Shown one piece after another: positions 35,861-44,456 of a stretch of 64,000 nucleotides of DNA. Made by a program: the position numbers and the translations under genes. Numbering within the stretch: position 1 is the stretch's first letter; every line of letters begins with the position of its first letter. Source of the DNA: JAFAXD01 sp051985675 (GTDB lineage: Bacteria; Pseudomonadota; Alphaproteobacteria; Rhizobiales; Xanthobacteraceae); assembly GCA_051985675.1 (NCBI GenBank), contig JBPYFJ010000029.1, forward strand, positions 31,301 through 95,300, written 5' to 3'. A model generated the notes under the pieces. It had not been told where the DNA came from. It ran no database searches and saw nothing but the letters and a program-made list of their open reading frames with translations.

Positions 35861-36847
35861 TCACCAGGGAGACTGCGGCGGCAGCGGAGCCGTGGCCACC
35901 GTCTGGGCGCCGGCCGGCACGCGGCTGGCCTGCGGACGGCTCGCCGGCGGTGTCGCGACCCGGGCCGAGGACGCCGGTCCGGCGATCGTCACCCGCTGCT
36001 GCGCCGGCAAGGGCGGAACCGGGATGCTGTTCACGCGGCGCATCTCGGCCTGGTAGGCCGAATATTGCGCCGGCGATGAGTTGATCCGATGCATCTCGTT
36101 GATGTACTCCTCCGGCATCTGGATGTGATTGAGAGGAGCCTTCAATCCGAGGAAGCGCGCGACGTCGCCGGTGAAACCCGTGCAGTTCAGCGTCATCGCG
36201 TTCCACAGCGGCGTGGTCGCCTGGCGCTGCTTGATGTAGCCGACCACGCGGGCGAATTCCTGCTCGGTCAGCGTCACGCAGAAGCGCGCGGTCATGAACT
36301 GCTCGTCGAGATCGCCCCAGCTCGCATTGGTCTCCGAGGCGACCGGCAGCACATGCCCGATCATGTAGACGGTGCTGTCGCCGGCCGGATGCAGGCCCGC
36401 GACCTCGACCCACGCAAACTGTCCCTCCGGCGTGAGCTTGCCGTAGAACACGAAGGCATGGCCGTAGCTCGCCGCGGTGCGTGAGCGGAATTCGACGAAG
36501 TAGGGATGTCCGGGACGCGCGCTCATGCGGCAATCCGTGGACGTCACCGGCTGGCCGATCGGCTTTGCGGCCTCGGCCGGCACGTTCCGGAACACGCCGA
36601 CGTTGACCAGCTGATGCGGCGGAAGCTGCGATGAATAGACGACGGCGCCGCCGCCTGCCTGCTCAGCCGCACCTTGTGCGTGCGCAGCCGCATGCGTGCG
36701 GGGTGCTACGACGTTGACTTGCGGCAGCACGGCCGCGTTGTTGTCCTGGGCGCGCGCCGCGGTCACGTCCGCGAACGAGGCGAGCGAGCAAATGGCGATG
36801 CCAGCCAAGAGGCTGACCCCAGCCACCGTGTTGCGTGACTTTTGCAT
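35861..36847 (-). CDS. secreted protein of unknown function with His and Cys in papain-like spacing
   Basis: A 328-residue protein with a signal peptide (MQKSRNTVAGVSLLAGIAIC..., cleavage near ARAQD). The central part has SYGHAFVFYGKLTPEGQF, a long region with VYMIGHVLPVASETNASWGD, and LNCTGFTGDVARFLGL. A histidine in GHAF and a cysteine in NCTGF followed by a helix recall papain-like or DUF4105-like domains, but I cannot assign a family. The C-terminal 60 residues are Pro/Ala-rich. The ATG at 36847 begins the signal peptide. It follows the small repeat protein at 36998-37174 by 150 bp. Confidence 0.78.
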   Translation of the reverse strand: MQKSRNTVAGVSLLAGIAICSLASFADVTAARAQDNNAAVLPQVNVVAPRTHAAAHAQGAAEQAGGGAVVYSSQLPPHQLVNVGVFRNVPAEAAKPIGQPVTSTDCRMSARPGHPYFVEFRSRTAASYGHAFVFYGKLTPEGQFAWVEVAGLHPAGDSTVYMIGHVLPVASETNASWGDLDEQFMTARFCVTLTEQEFARVVGYIKQRQATTPLWNAMTLNCTGFTGDVARFLGLKAPLNHIQMPEEYINEMHRINSSPAQYSAYQAEMRRVNSIPVPPLPAQQRVTIAGPASSARVATPPASRPQASRVPAGAQTVATAPLPPQSPW

Positions 36848-36997
36848 GACCGTAAACCCCCGTTCTCGCGCCCCCCGGCGTGAGCCCAATGTTGTCGACC
36901 CCGAAAGTAGACTGCCCCCCGAGCGCGCGGAGTCTTCTCCGCGCGCTCCGTATTCCTCACGGACCGATTGACCGGCCCGCCCCCAGGACGCTGACAA

Positions 36998-37174
36998 TTA
37001 ACCCCGCGTGACGACGGGGCCCTTGCCGAGCGGTGCCTTGCCAATCGGCGCCTTGCCGATCGGTGCCTTGCCGACGACGGGCGCCGGAGGCGGGGCCTTC
37101 ACGTACATGTCGGCAGCGCTGGCAACGCCCAGCACAGCGAACGACGCGATAGTTGCAAGCACGAGCGTTTTCAT
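36998..37174 (-). CDS. 58-residue secreted peptide with Gly-Lys-Ala-Pro-Ile repeats
   Basis: Reading leftward from ATG 37174, preceded by AAAGGAG with a 6-base spacer, is a 58-residue frame ending at TAA 36998-37000. Residues 1-21 are a signal peptide (MKTLVLATIASFAVLGVASA, then A). The mature part begins DMYVKAPPPAPVV, resembling the start of rhizobial outer-membrane beta-barrel proteins (ADLPYKAPPPAP-type). It then has tandem GKAPI/GKAPI/GKAPL/GKGPV units. It may be a real small envelope protein or the truncated front of an Omp25/31-like porin. An antisense frame over the same bases is a shadow. Confidence 0.65.
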   Translation of the reverse strand: MKTLVLATIASFAVLGVASAADMYVKAPPPAPVVGKAPIGKAPIGKAPLGKGPVVTRG

Positions 37175-37657
37175 GACCGACTCCTTTGACGGTGACTCGA
37201 TGGTCTAGGAATACAGGTGAGGGCCCGCGCCGGACTAGTGCTTAAAAGACACACGCGATTTTTGTTGTATGAAAGCGGGCGATTAGGCCCGTCAAATCGA
37301 GGCTTTTCGGGCTCAAAACGCGCGCTGATGCAACGCCGCCACAGCACAGGAATGTGATGGAACTCAAGCGCTTTAAGGAAGCGTAATTGCGATCGCCGCC
37401 GCATCGCGTCGTGGTCAACAGATCGCTACATCAACCTATACTTAAGGTTAATGAACGCGCCCCCCGCCGTGCGCGGCTTTTTTGGTTAGCGAATCGTAAA
37501 GACGCCGATGCCCGCGACCAGCGCGGGCATCCGGGTAACGGTTGGATCGTCGCGATTCGTACGCGGCCGGAGCGGGATGATCATCATCCCGCTCTGGCCC
37601 TTTATTGGAGCATGATCTTTTTCCCGAAAACCGGTGCCCACTTTTCGGGATCATGCT
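37175..37657. other. intergenic stretch with palindromic repeats and no gene
   Basis: The left part is the leader of the small repeat protein (its AAGGAG is at 37183-37190). The right part holds a small GC hairpin followed by T6 at about 37465-37483, then the 25-bp palindrome at 37570-37594 and the dispersed repeat at 37608-37658. No coding signal is visible. Confidence 0.6.
37570..37594. repeat. 25-bp perfect palindrome
   Basis: The arms GAGCGGGATGAT and ATCATCCCGCTC are exact inverted copies around one base. It lies just downstream of the converging end of the leftward cyclase gene, adjoining another repeat, and may act in termination or be part of a composite repeat. Confidence 0.7.
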
Positions 37658-37658
37658 C
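37608..37658. repeat. dispersed GAGCATGATC...GATCATGCTC repeat
   Basis: The outer arms GAGCATGATC and GATCATGCTC enclose a pair CCGAAAA / TTTTCGG around CCGGTGCCCAC. This element is widespread in Bradyrhizobium-type genomes as I know them. It abuts the stop codon of the cyclase gene. Confidence 0.8.
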
Positions 37659-38440
37659 TAGGCTGCCACCAGAGCCAGGACCCGCAACGGGCTGCCCGAC
37701 CCTTTTTCGATCTTGAGCGGCGTCGTGATGAGCACGGCCCCGGTAGGCGGCAACTGATCAAGATTGGTCAGGCTCGCGAGGCCGAACTTGTTGGCCCCGT
37801 GCATCAGATTGTGCGCCGGATACATCGGCTCGAAGGCGAATGCCTGCCCGGCGTCGGTGCCGACCGCCTCGACGCCCCAGCCGTTGACGTTGCGGTTATC
37901 GACCAGCCAGCGCATTGCGGCCACGCTTGGGCCGGGGACGTGCGGGCCGTCCTCTTTCATGTTGAGGAATTTGGCCGGGTCTTGGCGCTTCGACCAGTCG
38001 GTACGCATCAACACCCAGGCACCGTCGGGAATGCGCCCGTGCTTGCCCTCCCAGGCCTGGATGTGGCTCGGCTCGAGCAGGAACTTTTCGTCCGCCGCCG
38101 CCTCCTTGCTGCAGTCGATCACGACCGCGGGCGCAACAAAGCGGCGCACCGGAATCGTGTCGGTGAAGCCGTCGGGGTTGTGCTGGCCCGTCACCCAGTG
38201 CACCGGCGCGTCGAAATGGGTGCCCGTGTGCTCGCCCATCGACAGGTTGTTCCAGTACCAGGCCGGACCGCGGTCGTCGTAGTGCGAGATTTCCGCGATC
38301 CGGAACGGATTGGAATTGGCGAGCGGCGGCGGCAGCGCGATCACCGGGGTCGACGCGCGGAGGGTTTGGGTGAGGTCGATGACCTTGATGCTGCCCTTGG
38401 CGATCGCAGCGGCGACATTCATCAACAAATCGGCGGACAT
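37658..38440 (-). CDS. cyclase / kynurenine formamidase-like metal hydrolase
   Basis: About 260 residues from ATG 38440 (MSADLLMNVAAAIAKGSIKV) to the stop at 37658. The metal motif is GEHTGTHFDAPVHW and the start VIDLTQTLRASTPVI is typical of the cyclase (PF04199) family, which hydrolyses formamides or lactone-type bonds. AAGGGGGAG precedes the ATG, so it can be translated alone. The upstream aldolase frame, however, runs into it with no stop, so a fused product is also possible. It might act on a product of aromatic or tryptophan breakdown, but no pathway is fixed. Confidence 0.85.
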   Translation of the reverse strand: MSADLLMNVAAAIAKGSIKVIDLTQTLRASTPVIALPPPLANSNPFRIAEISHYDDRGPAWYWNNLSMGEHTGTHFDAPVHWVTGQHNPDGFTDTIPVRRFVAPAVVIDCSKEAAADEKFLLEPSHIQAWEGKHGRIPDGAWVLMRTDWSKRQDPAKFLNMKEDGPHVPGPSVAAMRWLVDNRNVNGWGVEAVGTDAGQAFAFEPMYPAHNLMHGANKFGLASLTNLDQLPPTGAVLITTPLKIEKGSGSPLRVLALVAA

Positions 38441-39230
38441 GGCTCCCCCTTGTGCGCCGGCAACACCCGACGCGGTTTCCTGCGTGAAACGCTTGAGCGC
38501 GGTCGAAAATCCGCGCGCGACGACCTCGATATCGTTGGCGACGACCACAAGGTTATAACCTTCGCGGCGGCGCGCAATCGCGGCCTCGGCATTGCCGGTA
38601 AAAATTGCGCAGGGGACATGCGCGGTTCGGCACGCCTCCAAGACGGTGCGGCAGGCCTGTTCGTGCCGCGAATCGCCCGGCGCGACCCCGAGCGACATCG
38701 CAAGATCGCCGGTGCCGATCAGGACGAAATCGATGCCCGGGGTGTGGGCGATGGCCGCCGCATTGCGCACGCCGCGCGCGGTCTCGATCATGACCCCGAC
38801 CGCGGTATGGGCGTTGGCCTGCGCGCAATACTGCGCAAAGTCGCCGCCGAGCGGGCGCACCCCGCCCGGCCGAGCGATGACCCTGCGGCGGAAAGCGTGC
38901 GGCATCGACGACGTCGGCCGCCTGCTGGTCGATCTCGATCAGCGGGACGATGACCCCTTCGGCGCCGCTGTCGAGCGCCTGGCTGATCGCGACGGGCGTG
39001 TTGTCCGCGGTGCGGACGAGCACCCCCGCGTGGCGGCTCGCGGCCCCGACCGCGTGCTCGAGCGCCTGCCGGTCGAACAGGCCGTGCTGGACGTCGATCA
39101 CGATCGCATCGGGCTTGGCGCCGGCCGCGATTTCCACCACGCTCGCCGCGCCGAGGCTCATCCAGAAGGCGCCGAGCGGCGCTTTCTGGGCGAGCCGGCT
39201 GCGCAGACTCGCCCGGGTTGGATCGAACAT
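38441..39230 (-). pseudogene. HpcH/HpaI aldolase, frameshifted, fused in frame to cyclase
   Basis: From ATG 39230 (MFDPTRASLRSRLAQKAP, after GGAG) the first frame reads FWMSLGAASVVEIAAGAKPD, VIDVQHGLFDR and VIVPLIEIDQQAADVVDAARF, then loses homology. The rest of the enzyme (GVRPLGGDFAQYCAQANAHT, GVMIETARGVRN, VLIGTGDLAMSLG) is in another frame. Removing one base from the G/C run at 38861-38869 restores HRSAGGVRPLGG. The second frame continues without a stop into the cyclase. The family cleaves 2-keto-3-deoxy or 4-hydroxy-2-oxo acids with a divalent metal. Either a real mutation or an assembly error is possible. Confidence 0.8.
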
Positions 39231-39337
39231 TAAGGACTCCATCACGCAACGCACGCGGCGGCGGTACTATACAAAGCACGCGTTGAGGCGAAAATCCTGC
39301 TTGAATCTAGGGTTAAGGCTCGGCAATCGGGAACCGC

Positions 39338-40840
39338 ATGTTGACCTCGCAAAAGATGCTGACGCCGGCGCGTATCGTCACGCAAAGCTTCCGGGATGCG
39401 GATGCTGCGGTTGCGCGAGTAGCGCAGATCTATGAGCGCAATACCGCTTTTCTGCGGGATCACTTCGAAGCCTACGCAACCGGTAAGCCGCTCGAACAGC
39501 ACGTCCGCGCGACCTATCCGTTCGTGCGCATCACAACGAGCACGTATGCGCGTCTCGACTCGCGGCTCTCGTACGGGTTCGTGGCTGTTCCCGGGATCTA
39601 CGACACGACGATAACCCGGCCCGATCTGTTCCGGGCGTATTTGATCGACCAGATCGGGCTCTTGATCGAGAACCACGACGTGCCGGTCGAAATCGGCGAA
39701 TCCGATGAACCCATTCCGATTCACTTCGCCTACCGGCGTGACATCAACGTCGCCGCAGGGACCGCGATGCTTGGCGGATCAGCATCCGATCGCCCGCTAC
39801 GCGATTTTTTCGACGTGCCCGATCTCGTTGCGATGAACGACGCAATCGCTGATGGAACGCTGCAAACCCCGCCGGGAACGCCGGCGCCACTTGCGCTGTT
39901 CCGCGGCGCGCGGATCGATTATTCGCTGCACCGGCTTTATCATTACACCGGCACCGATCCCGAACATTTCCAGAATTTCGTGATCTTCACGAACTATCAG
40001 TTCTACATCGACGCCTTCGCGGAGATTTGCCGCAAACACATGGCGAACGGCCATCCGGCTTACGACGCGTTCGTCGCGCCCGGCAACGTCGTCATGCGCA
40101 ATGTCCGCCTTGGCGGGCCCGATGTGACTGATCCTCCGTTGCCGCGTGCCCCGCAAATGCCGGCCTACCACATGGTCGAACCCGGCTGCGCCGGCATCAC
40201 CATGGTCAACATCGGCACCGGCCCGTCGAATGCGCGCAACATCACGGACCACGTCGCGGTGCTGCGGCCGCATGCGTGGTTGATGCTCGGCCATTGCGCG
40301 GGACTTGGCAATTCACAGCAGCTCGGCGACTACGTGCTGGCCCACGGCTATCTGCGTGAGGACCACGTGCTCGACCAGGAACTGCCGCTATGGGTACCTA
40401 TACCCGCGCTTGCCGAGGTCCAGGTCGCGCTCGAGCAGGCCGTCGGCGAGGTCACCGGGCTCACCGGGTTCGACGCCAAGCGCGTCATGCGCACCGGAAC
40501 GGTGGTGAGCGTCGACAACCGCAATTGGGAGCTTGGCGACCATGTTGAAATCGCGCGCCGGCTGACGCAATCGCGCGCCATCGCGCTCGACATGGAATCG
40601 GCGACGATTGCGGCCAACGGCTTTCGCTTCCGGGTACCCTACGGCACGCTGCTCTGCGTCTCCGACAAGCCGCTGCACGGCGAGATCAAGCTCGCCGGCA
40701 TGGCGGGCGAATTCTATCGCCAGCGCGTCGGCCAGCACCTCGAAATCGGCCTCAATGCGCTGGAGAAGCTGAAGTCGCACGAGCGCGAACGGCTGCACTC
40801 GCGCAAGCTGCGCAACTTTGCCGAGGTGGCGTTTCAGTAA
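39338..40840 (+). CDS. amn: AMP nucleosidase
   Basis: A 500-residue AMP nucleosidase, hydrolysing AMP to adenine and ribose 5-phosphate. The N-terminal family domain includes IYERNTAFLRDHFEAYATGK and TTSTYARLDSRLSYGFVAVP. The C-terminal nucleoside-phosphorylase-like domain has MVNIGTGPSNARNITDHVAV, LMLGHCAGLGNSQQLGDYVL and SRAIALDMESATIAANG, where the Glu contacts the ribose. Length and motifs are normal. It is divergent from the aldolase gene with an 107-bp gap. An internal ATG at 39356 could also serve as start. Confidence 0.95.
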   Translation: MLTSQKMLTPARIVTQSFRDADAAVARVAQIYERNTAFLRDHFEAYATGKPLEQHVRATYPFVRITTSTYARLDSRLSYGFVAVPGIYDTTITRPDLFRAYLIDQIGLLIENHDVPVEIGESDEPIPIHFAYRRDINVAAGTAMLGGSASDRPLRDFFDVPDLVAMNDAIADGTLQTPPGTPAPLALFRGARIDYSLHRLYHYTGTDPEHFQNFVIFTNYQFYIDAFAEICRKHMANGHPAYDAFVAPGNVVMRNVRLGGPDVTDPPLPRAPQMPAYHMVEPGCAGITMVNIGTGPSNARNITDHVAVLRPHAWLMLGHCAGLGNSQQLGDYVLAHGYLREDHVLDQELPLWVPIPALAEVQVALEQAVGEVTGLTGFDAKRVMRTGTVVSVDNRNWELGDHVEIARRLTQSRAIALDMESATIAANGFRFRVPYGTLLCVSDKPLHGEIKLAGMAGEFYRQRVGQHLEIGLNALEKLKSHERERLHSRKLRNFAEVAFQ

Positions 40841-40874
40841 GACACAACAGGCGTGTGACCGCGCTCGCCCCGTC

Positions 40875-42281
40875 CTAGGTCAGCGCAAAGATCTTTCCCG
40901 GATTCATGATGTTGTCAGGGTCGATTGCCCGCTTGATCGCCCGCATGGTGGCGAGCGCGCCGCCGTGTTCGGCTTCGAGATATTTGATCTTGCCGTGACC
41001 GACGCCGTGTTCGCCGGTGCAGGTGCCGTCCATGTCGATCGCACGCAGCGCCAGCCGTTCGATGAAGCCCTGGGCCCGTTCGAGTTCGCCGGCATCGTTG
41101 CCATCGGCGAGCAGCGCGACATGGAAATTGCCATCGCCGACGTGTCCCAGCAGGGTTCCAACGAGCCGGCTCCGCTCGAGATCGGCCTTGGTCTCCATCA
41201 CGCAGTCGGCGAGCCGCGAGATCGGGACGCAGGCATCGGTCGCCACGATCTTCGCGCCGGGCCGCAGCACCATGATGGCGAACGCCGCATCGTGCCGCGC
41301 CTGCCAGAGCTTGCTGCGCTCCTCGGTCTTGGTGGCAAAGTTGAAGTCCTTGCCGCCGTGCTCGCCCGCGATGGCCTCGAAGCGCGCGATCTGCTCGTCG
41401 ACGTCGCGCTGGCTGCCGTGAAACTCGACGAACAAGGTCGGCACTTCCGCCAGCGTGAGCTTCGAATAGATGTTGCAAGCGCGGATCTGCAGCGGATCGA
41501 GCAGCTCGATCCGCGCCAGCGGAATGCCGGACTGGATCGATTCCATCGCGGTTTCGACCGCGCCGGCGAGTTCTACAAAGCCGCACACCGCCGCCGCGAT
41601 CGCCTCCGGGATCGGATGCAGGCGCAGCGTGAGCTCGGTGATGATGCCAAGCGTTCCTTCCGAGCCGACCAGCAGCCGCGTGAGGTCATAGCCCGAGGAG
41701 CTTTTCTTGGCGCGCCGCGCGGTGCGCACCACCTCGCCGTTCGGCATCACCGCGGTGAGCGCCAGCACCGCGTCCTTCATGGTCCCGTAGCGCACCGCAT
41801 TGGTGCCCGACGCACGGGTTGCCGCCATGCCGCCGAGGCTCGCATCGGCGCCCGGATCGATCGGGAAGAACAAGCCTTGATCGCGAATGAAGCTGTTGAG
41901 CTTGGTGCGCGTCACCCCGGGCTCGACGCTGCAATCGAGATCCTCGGCGTGGACGGCGCGGATTGCGTCCATGCGGGAGAGGTCGATCGAAATGCCACCG
42001 AACGGCGCATTGAGATGGCCCTCAAGCGAGGTGCCGGTCCCGAACGCGATCAGCGGCACCCGATGGGACGCGCAGTGCCGCACCACGTCCTGCACGTCCT
42101 GTGTCGAGGTGGCGTAGACGACCGCGTCCGGCGGTTGGTTCTCGTACCAGGTGAAGTTGTTGCCGTGCTGGCGCCGCACGCTCTCCGCGCGCGTGAACCG
42201 ATCGCCGAAGCGCGCGGCGAGCGCCGCAAGCATCGGTTCGGGAGGGGTGCGGGAGTGTCCAGCTGTTGTTTGTTGCGCCAT
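40875..42281 (-). CDS. FAD-binding D-lactate / glycolate oxidase-like dehydrogenase
   Basis: A 468-residue flavoprotein of the GlcD / D-lactate dehydrogenase (cytochrome) family. The FAD-binding domain has PLIAFGTGTSLEGHLNAPFG, FPIDPGADASLGGMAATRAS and LLVGSEGTLGIITELTLRLH. The C-terminal cap has LLGHVGDGNFHVALLAD, with His for metal or substrate, and GTCTGEHGVGHGKIKYLEAE. The start at 42281 (MAQQTTAGH) avoids an unlikely seven-residue extension. The electron acceptor would be a cytochrome or quinone. It is convergent with amn and divergent from the 42419 gene. Confidence 0.9.
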   Translation of the reverse strand: MAQQTTAGHSRTPPEPMLAALAARFGDRFTRAESVRRQHGNNFTWYENQPPDAVVYATSTQDVQDVVRHCASHRVPLIAFGTGTSLEGHLNAPFGGISIDLSRMDAIRAVHAEDLDCSVEPGVTRTKLNSFIRDQGLFFPIDPGADASLGGMAATRASGTNAVRYGTMKDAVLALTAVMPNGEVVRTARRAKKSSSGYDLTRLLVGSEGTLGIITELTLRLHPIPEAIAAAVCGFVELAGAVETAMESIQSGIPLARIELLDPLQIRACNIYSKLTLAEVPTLFVEFHGSQRDVDEQIARFEAIAGEHGGKDFNFATKTEERSKLWQARHDAAFAIMVLRPGAKIVATDACVPISRLADCVMETKADLERSRLVGTLLGHVGDGNFHVALLADGNDAGELERAQGFIERLALRAIDMDGTCTGEHGVGHGKIKYLEAEHGGALATMRAIKRAIDPDNIMNPGKIFALT

Positions 42282-42418
42282 GCCTTGCCGTTCCGGAACC
42301 AACGCGAGCGATCTTACTACAACCCCTCACGTCAAGCCGGGTTCGTTGTGGGCCCGGAGATCCTGTGCGAGACTGCCCACATCCACAGCTCCCCATCCCT
42401 GACAACTCGAGGAACCCC

Positions 42419-42865
42419 ATGCGATATCTTGCTCTTGCCCTGGTGCTGGCCGTTGTCGGTGCCGCGACGCTCGCGCGCGCGCAGGACGCCATCCCCGACA
42501 TCAAGGGAACCTGGTCGGGCAAAGGCAAGGTGCTGGTCTTCGGCAACAACGTGCACAATCCGGGCACGCAAACCATGGCAGAGGCGCCGCACATGCGCGA
42601 CATCGAGATGACCGACGTGGTCGAAGGTCAAGACGGCCGGCTGGCGTGGGGCCGTTCATCCTCGCGCGCCGCCGATACCAAGGAGCCCTTTGCCTGGGCG
42701 ATGTCCTCGGACAACAAGTCGATCGTGGGCGCTGACACGGACGGCGACTTCCGCATCACGCTGCTGGCGCCCGATCGGATGGAGAAGTGCTACGTCCATA
42801 GCGGCATGAGCCCGAGCAAATCGATGGTCGCGACCTGTTATGCGATGGAGCGGGTCAAGAAATAG
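42419..42865 (+). CDS. secreted hypothetical protein
   Basis: A 148-residue protein with a signal peptide (MRYLALALVLAVVGAATLAR, cleavage near ARAQD). The mature part begins IPDIKGTWSGKGKVLVFGNN, a beta-rich start seen in small lipocalin-like or DUF-type secreted proteins, and ends with an alternating strand pattern and CYVHSGM / ATCYAMERVKK. The two cysteines could form a disulfide. The ATG at 42419 begins the signal peptide and follows GAGGA; a longer upstream frame overlaps the divergent oxidase gene. No known family recognised. Confidence 0.75.
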   Translation: MRYLALALVLAVVGAATLARAQDAIPDIKGTWSGKGKVLVFGNNVHNPGTQTMAEAPHMRDIEMTDVVEGQDGRLAWGRSSSRAADTKEPFAWAMSSDNKSIVGADTDGDFRITLLAPDRMEKCYVHSGMSPSKSMVATCYAMERVKK

Positions 42866-42906
42866 CCGCCACGTCGCGCGATTGGCGGTCGCTTGTGGTT
42901 GCGTCG

Positions 42907-43590
42907 ATGTCGTTCGTTTACGAAATCGCATTCAGGACTGCGCCCGGCGCAGCCGAGCCGGCCTCGCATTGGTTCAACGCCGAGCTGGTGGGGGCCCTGT
43001 GCAATCTCGCGAACCTGGCCGCGCTTGATGTCTATCGTCCGGTCGGCGGCACGCACGATCCCTATAATAAGGACGAGGGTCCGCCGTTGTTGATCGCGGT
43101 GCCCGAATTTCAAACGCGCAACGCCTTGGACGGTGCAACCGCCGCGCTGGAACGGATGCTCGCGCATATGCCGGCGGGCATCGGTGTCACGATCACCGCC
43201 ATGGGACGGTGCTTTTATCCGGTCGACGGCGAAGCGGCGGCGGGACCGTTGCGAGCGCCGTTCTCCTATGTGGTGCGCTACCACCGGCCCGCCGAGGACG
43301 AGGCGGCGTTTGTCGCCCACTATGTGGCCGACCACCCGCGCCTCGAAGCCCGGTTTCCCGGCATCCGCTCGATCATGTGCTACTTCCCGCTCGCTGCACC
43401 GGTATCGCAGCGCGTCCCGTGCGCCGACTATATGCTCGGCAACGAGGTCGTGTTCGACTGCGTGGAGGATTTCAACGCCGCCATGCAGTCGCCGGTGCGG
43501 CACGAAATGCGCGCACACTTTCACAGCTTTCCGAAATTCAGCGGCGCGGTGACCCACTTCGCGATGCTGCGCGAGCGGTTGGTGGGGTAA
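42907..43590 (+). CDS. EthD-like dimeric alpha-beta barrel protein
   Basis: A 227-residue protein that looks like two ferredoxin-like halves. The second half has FVAHYVADHPRLEARFPGIR, the pattern of EthD / small monooxygenase-type barrel proteins. The first half has HWFNAELVGALCNLANLAAL and DVYRPVGGTHDPY. I chose ATG 42907 (MSFVYEIAF); a GTG at 42895 would add four residues. Enzymatic activity is not established for this family. It lies 41 bp after the secreted protein, so the two may be co-transcribed. Confidence 0.72.
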   Translation: MSFVYEIAFRTAPGAAEPASHWFNAELVGALCNLANLAALDVYRPVGGTHDPYNKDEGPPLLIAVPEFQTRNALDGATAALERMLAHMPAGIGVTITAMGRCFYPVDGEAAAGPLRAPFSYVVRYHRPAEDEAAFVAHYVADHPRLEARFPGIRSIMCYFPLAAPVSQRVPCADYMLGNEVVFDCVEDFNAAMQSPVRHEMRAHFHSFPKFSGAVTHFAMLRERLVG

Positions 43591-43895
43591 TCGCGGGTGG
43601 CCGGGTAGGTTGCGGGCCGGCGTAAGCGCGCGATTGCGCAAGGATCGAACGCCCGTGGCTTTTGCGTAACACGCCACCGAAAAATTTTTCAATCCGACGG
43701 AACTTATTCGCGCGGCGGGAACAACAGGCGTGGTTGATGGTTGCCATCCCGTATTCGGGGTGGGGCAATTCCGAATACTTGGATCAGGTGGTCAGCGACT
43801 CCGGGCCGATGAGAAGGCTCGCAGGGGAGGGCGCAGCGTTCCCGGATGCTGGCCATCGATCCGCTATCCTTTGAACACATGTGGGAGGGGTGAGA
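43591..43895. other. intergenic stretch without a convincing gene
   Basis: A short open frame (43662-43874) has no ribosome binding site or recognisable product. Two GGAAC motifs lie at about 43699-43720, with GGTT 16 bases after the second, only vaguely like an EcfG-type promoter. The end holds GTGGGAGGGG, the ribosome binding site of the next gene. Confidence 0.5.
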
Positions 43896-44135
43896 ATGTC
43901 AAACTGTCCGGATTATCTGTACGGCTGCAAGGCCGGCGCGGAACGGCAACGGGACCTGACGCCGAGTGAACGGCAACGGCTCACGGGAGCGGCATCCGAA
44001 TATTCCGATCACGCCAGGCTGTGTCCGTATTGCGGGCTCGTCTATGCGCGCGCGCCGTTGCCAAAGACGCGCCGGCTCGGGTGGCTGGACGGCATGATGG
44101 GGCTGGGGTTCAGAGCTGCTGTCTGCGTTGAGTAG
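43896..44135 (+). CDS. small Cys-rich hypothetical protein
   Basis: A 79-residue protein starting MSNCPDYLYGCKAGAERQRD after GTGGGAGGGG. Two cysteine pairs (C4/C10 and LCPYCGL) could bind a metal as a short zinc ribbon. The middle is basic and helical (LTPSERQRLTGAASEYSDHA). The C-terminus ends in GWLDGMMGLGFRAAVCVE. No family recognised. The frame is supported by the strong ribosome binding site and the cysteine spacing. Confidence 0.6.
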   Translation: MSNCPDYLYGCKAGAERQRDLTPSERQRLTGAASEYSDHARLCPYCGLVYARAPLPKTRRLGWLDGMMGLGFRAAVCVE

Positions 44136-44267
44136 TGCGGTTCAGCAAATCGTCTAGCTGCAAATCCGCTGTGATTGCCGCACGCGGGCGACCGAGCAAA
44201 AGTCTATTGCCGCGGCCGCCCGCCAATTTCTTCCGCCGCCCGACGGCCTCTCAGGACGATCCGTACG

Positions 44268-44411
44268 ATGCTTCTGCTCGCGTGCGTTGCAGTTGTTGTG
44301 TTCGCGGCGACATCAGCCGTACTCTTTACCTACGCCTGGACCGTGCAGGCGGTGGCGCGCGCGCCGGCGCGCGAAGCAGAGCGACGCTTTACCGAGACCG
44401 GCGACAGCTGA
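44268..44411 (+). CDS. 47-residue single-pass membrane protein
   Basis: A small frame beginning MLLLACVAVVVFAATSAVLF, one hydrophobic helix, followed by a charged tail (ARAPAREAERRFTETGDS). A longer frame from an ATG at 44175 would add an implausible basic leader. A ribosome binding site is weak. It ends 103 bp before the Dpp-like binding protein. Function unknown. Confidence 0.45.
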   Translation: MLLLACVAVVVFAATSAVLFTYAWTVQAVARAPAREAERRFTETGDS

Positions 44412-44456
44412 GGGCACCGCGCCGCATTCCCGTATAGTTGCACCTCCCATCCGCAT

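Noticed and set aside
37008..37208. A 66-residue rightward frame with repeated GALPI units
   Set aside because: It is the reverse complement of the GKAPI-repeat peptide, which has the signal peptide and ribosome binding site.
43591..43895. An EcfG-type stress promoter (GGAAC then CGTT)
   Set aside because: The spacing fits loosely but the second element reads GGTT, and no stress gene follows; such matches occur by chance.
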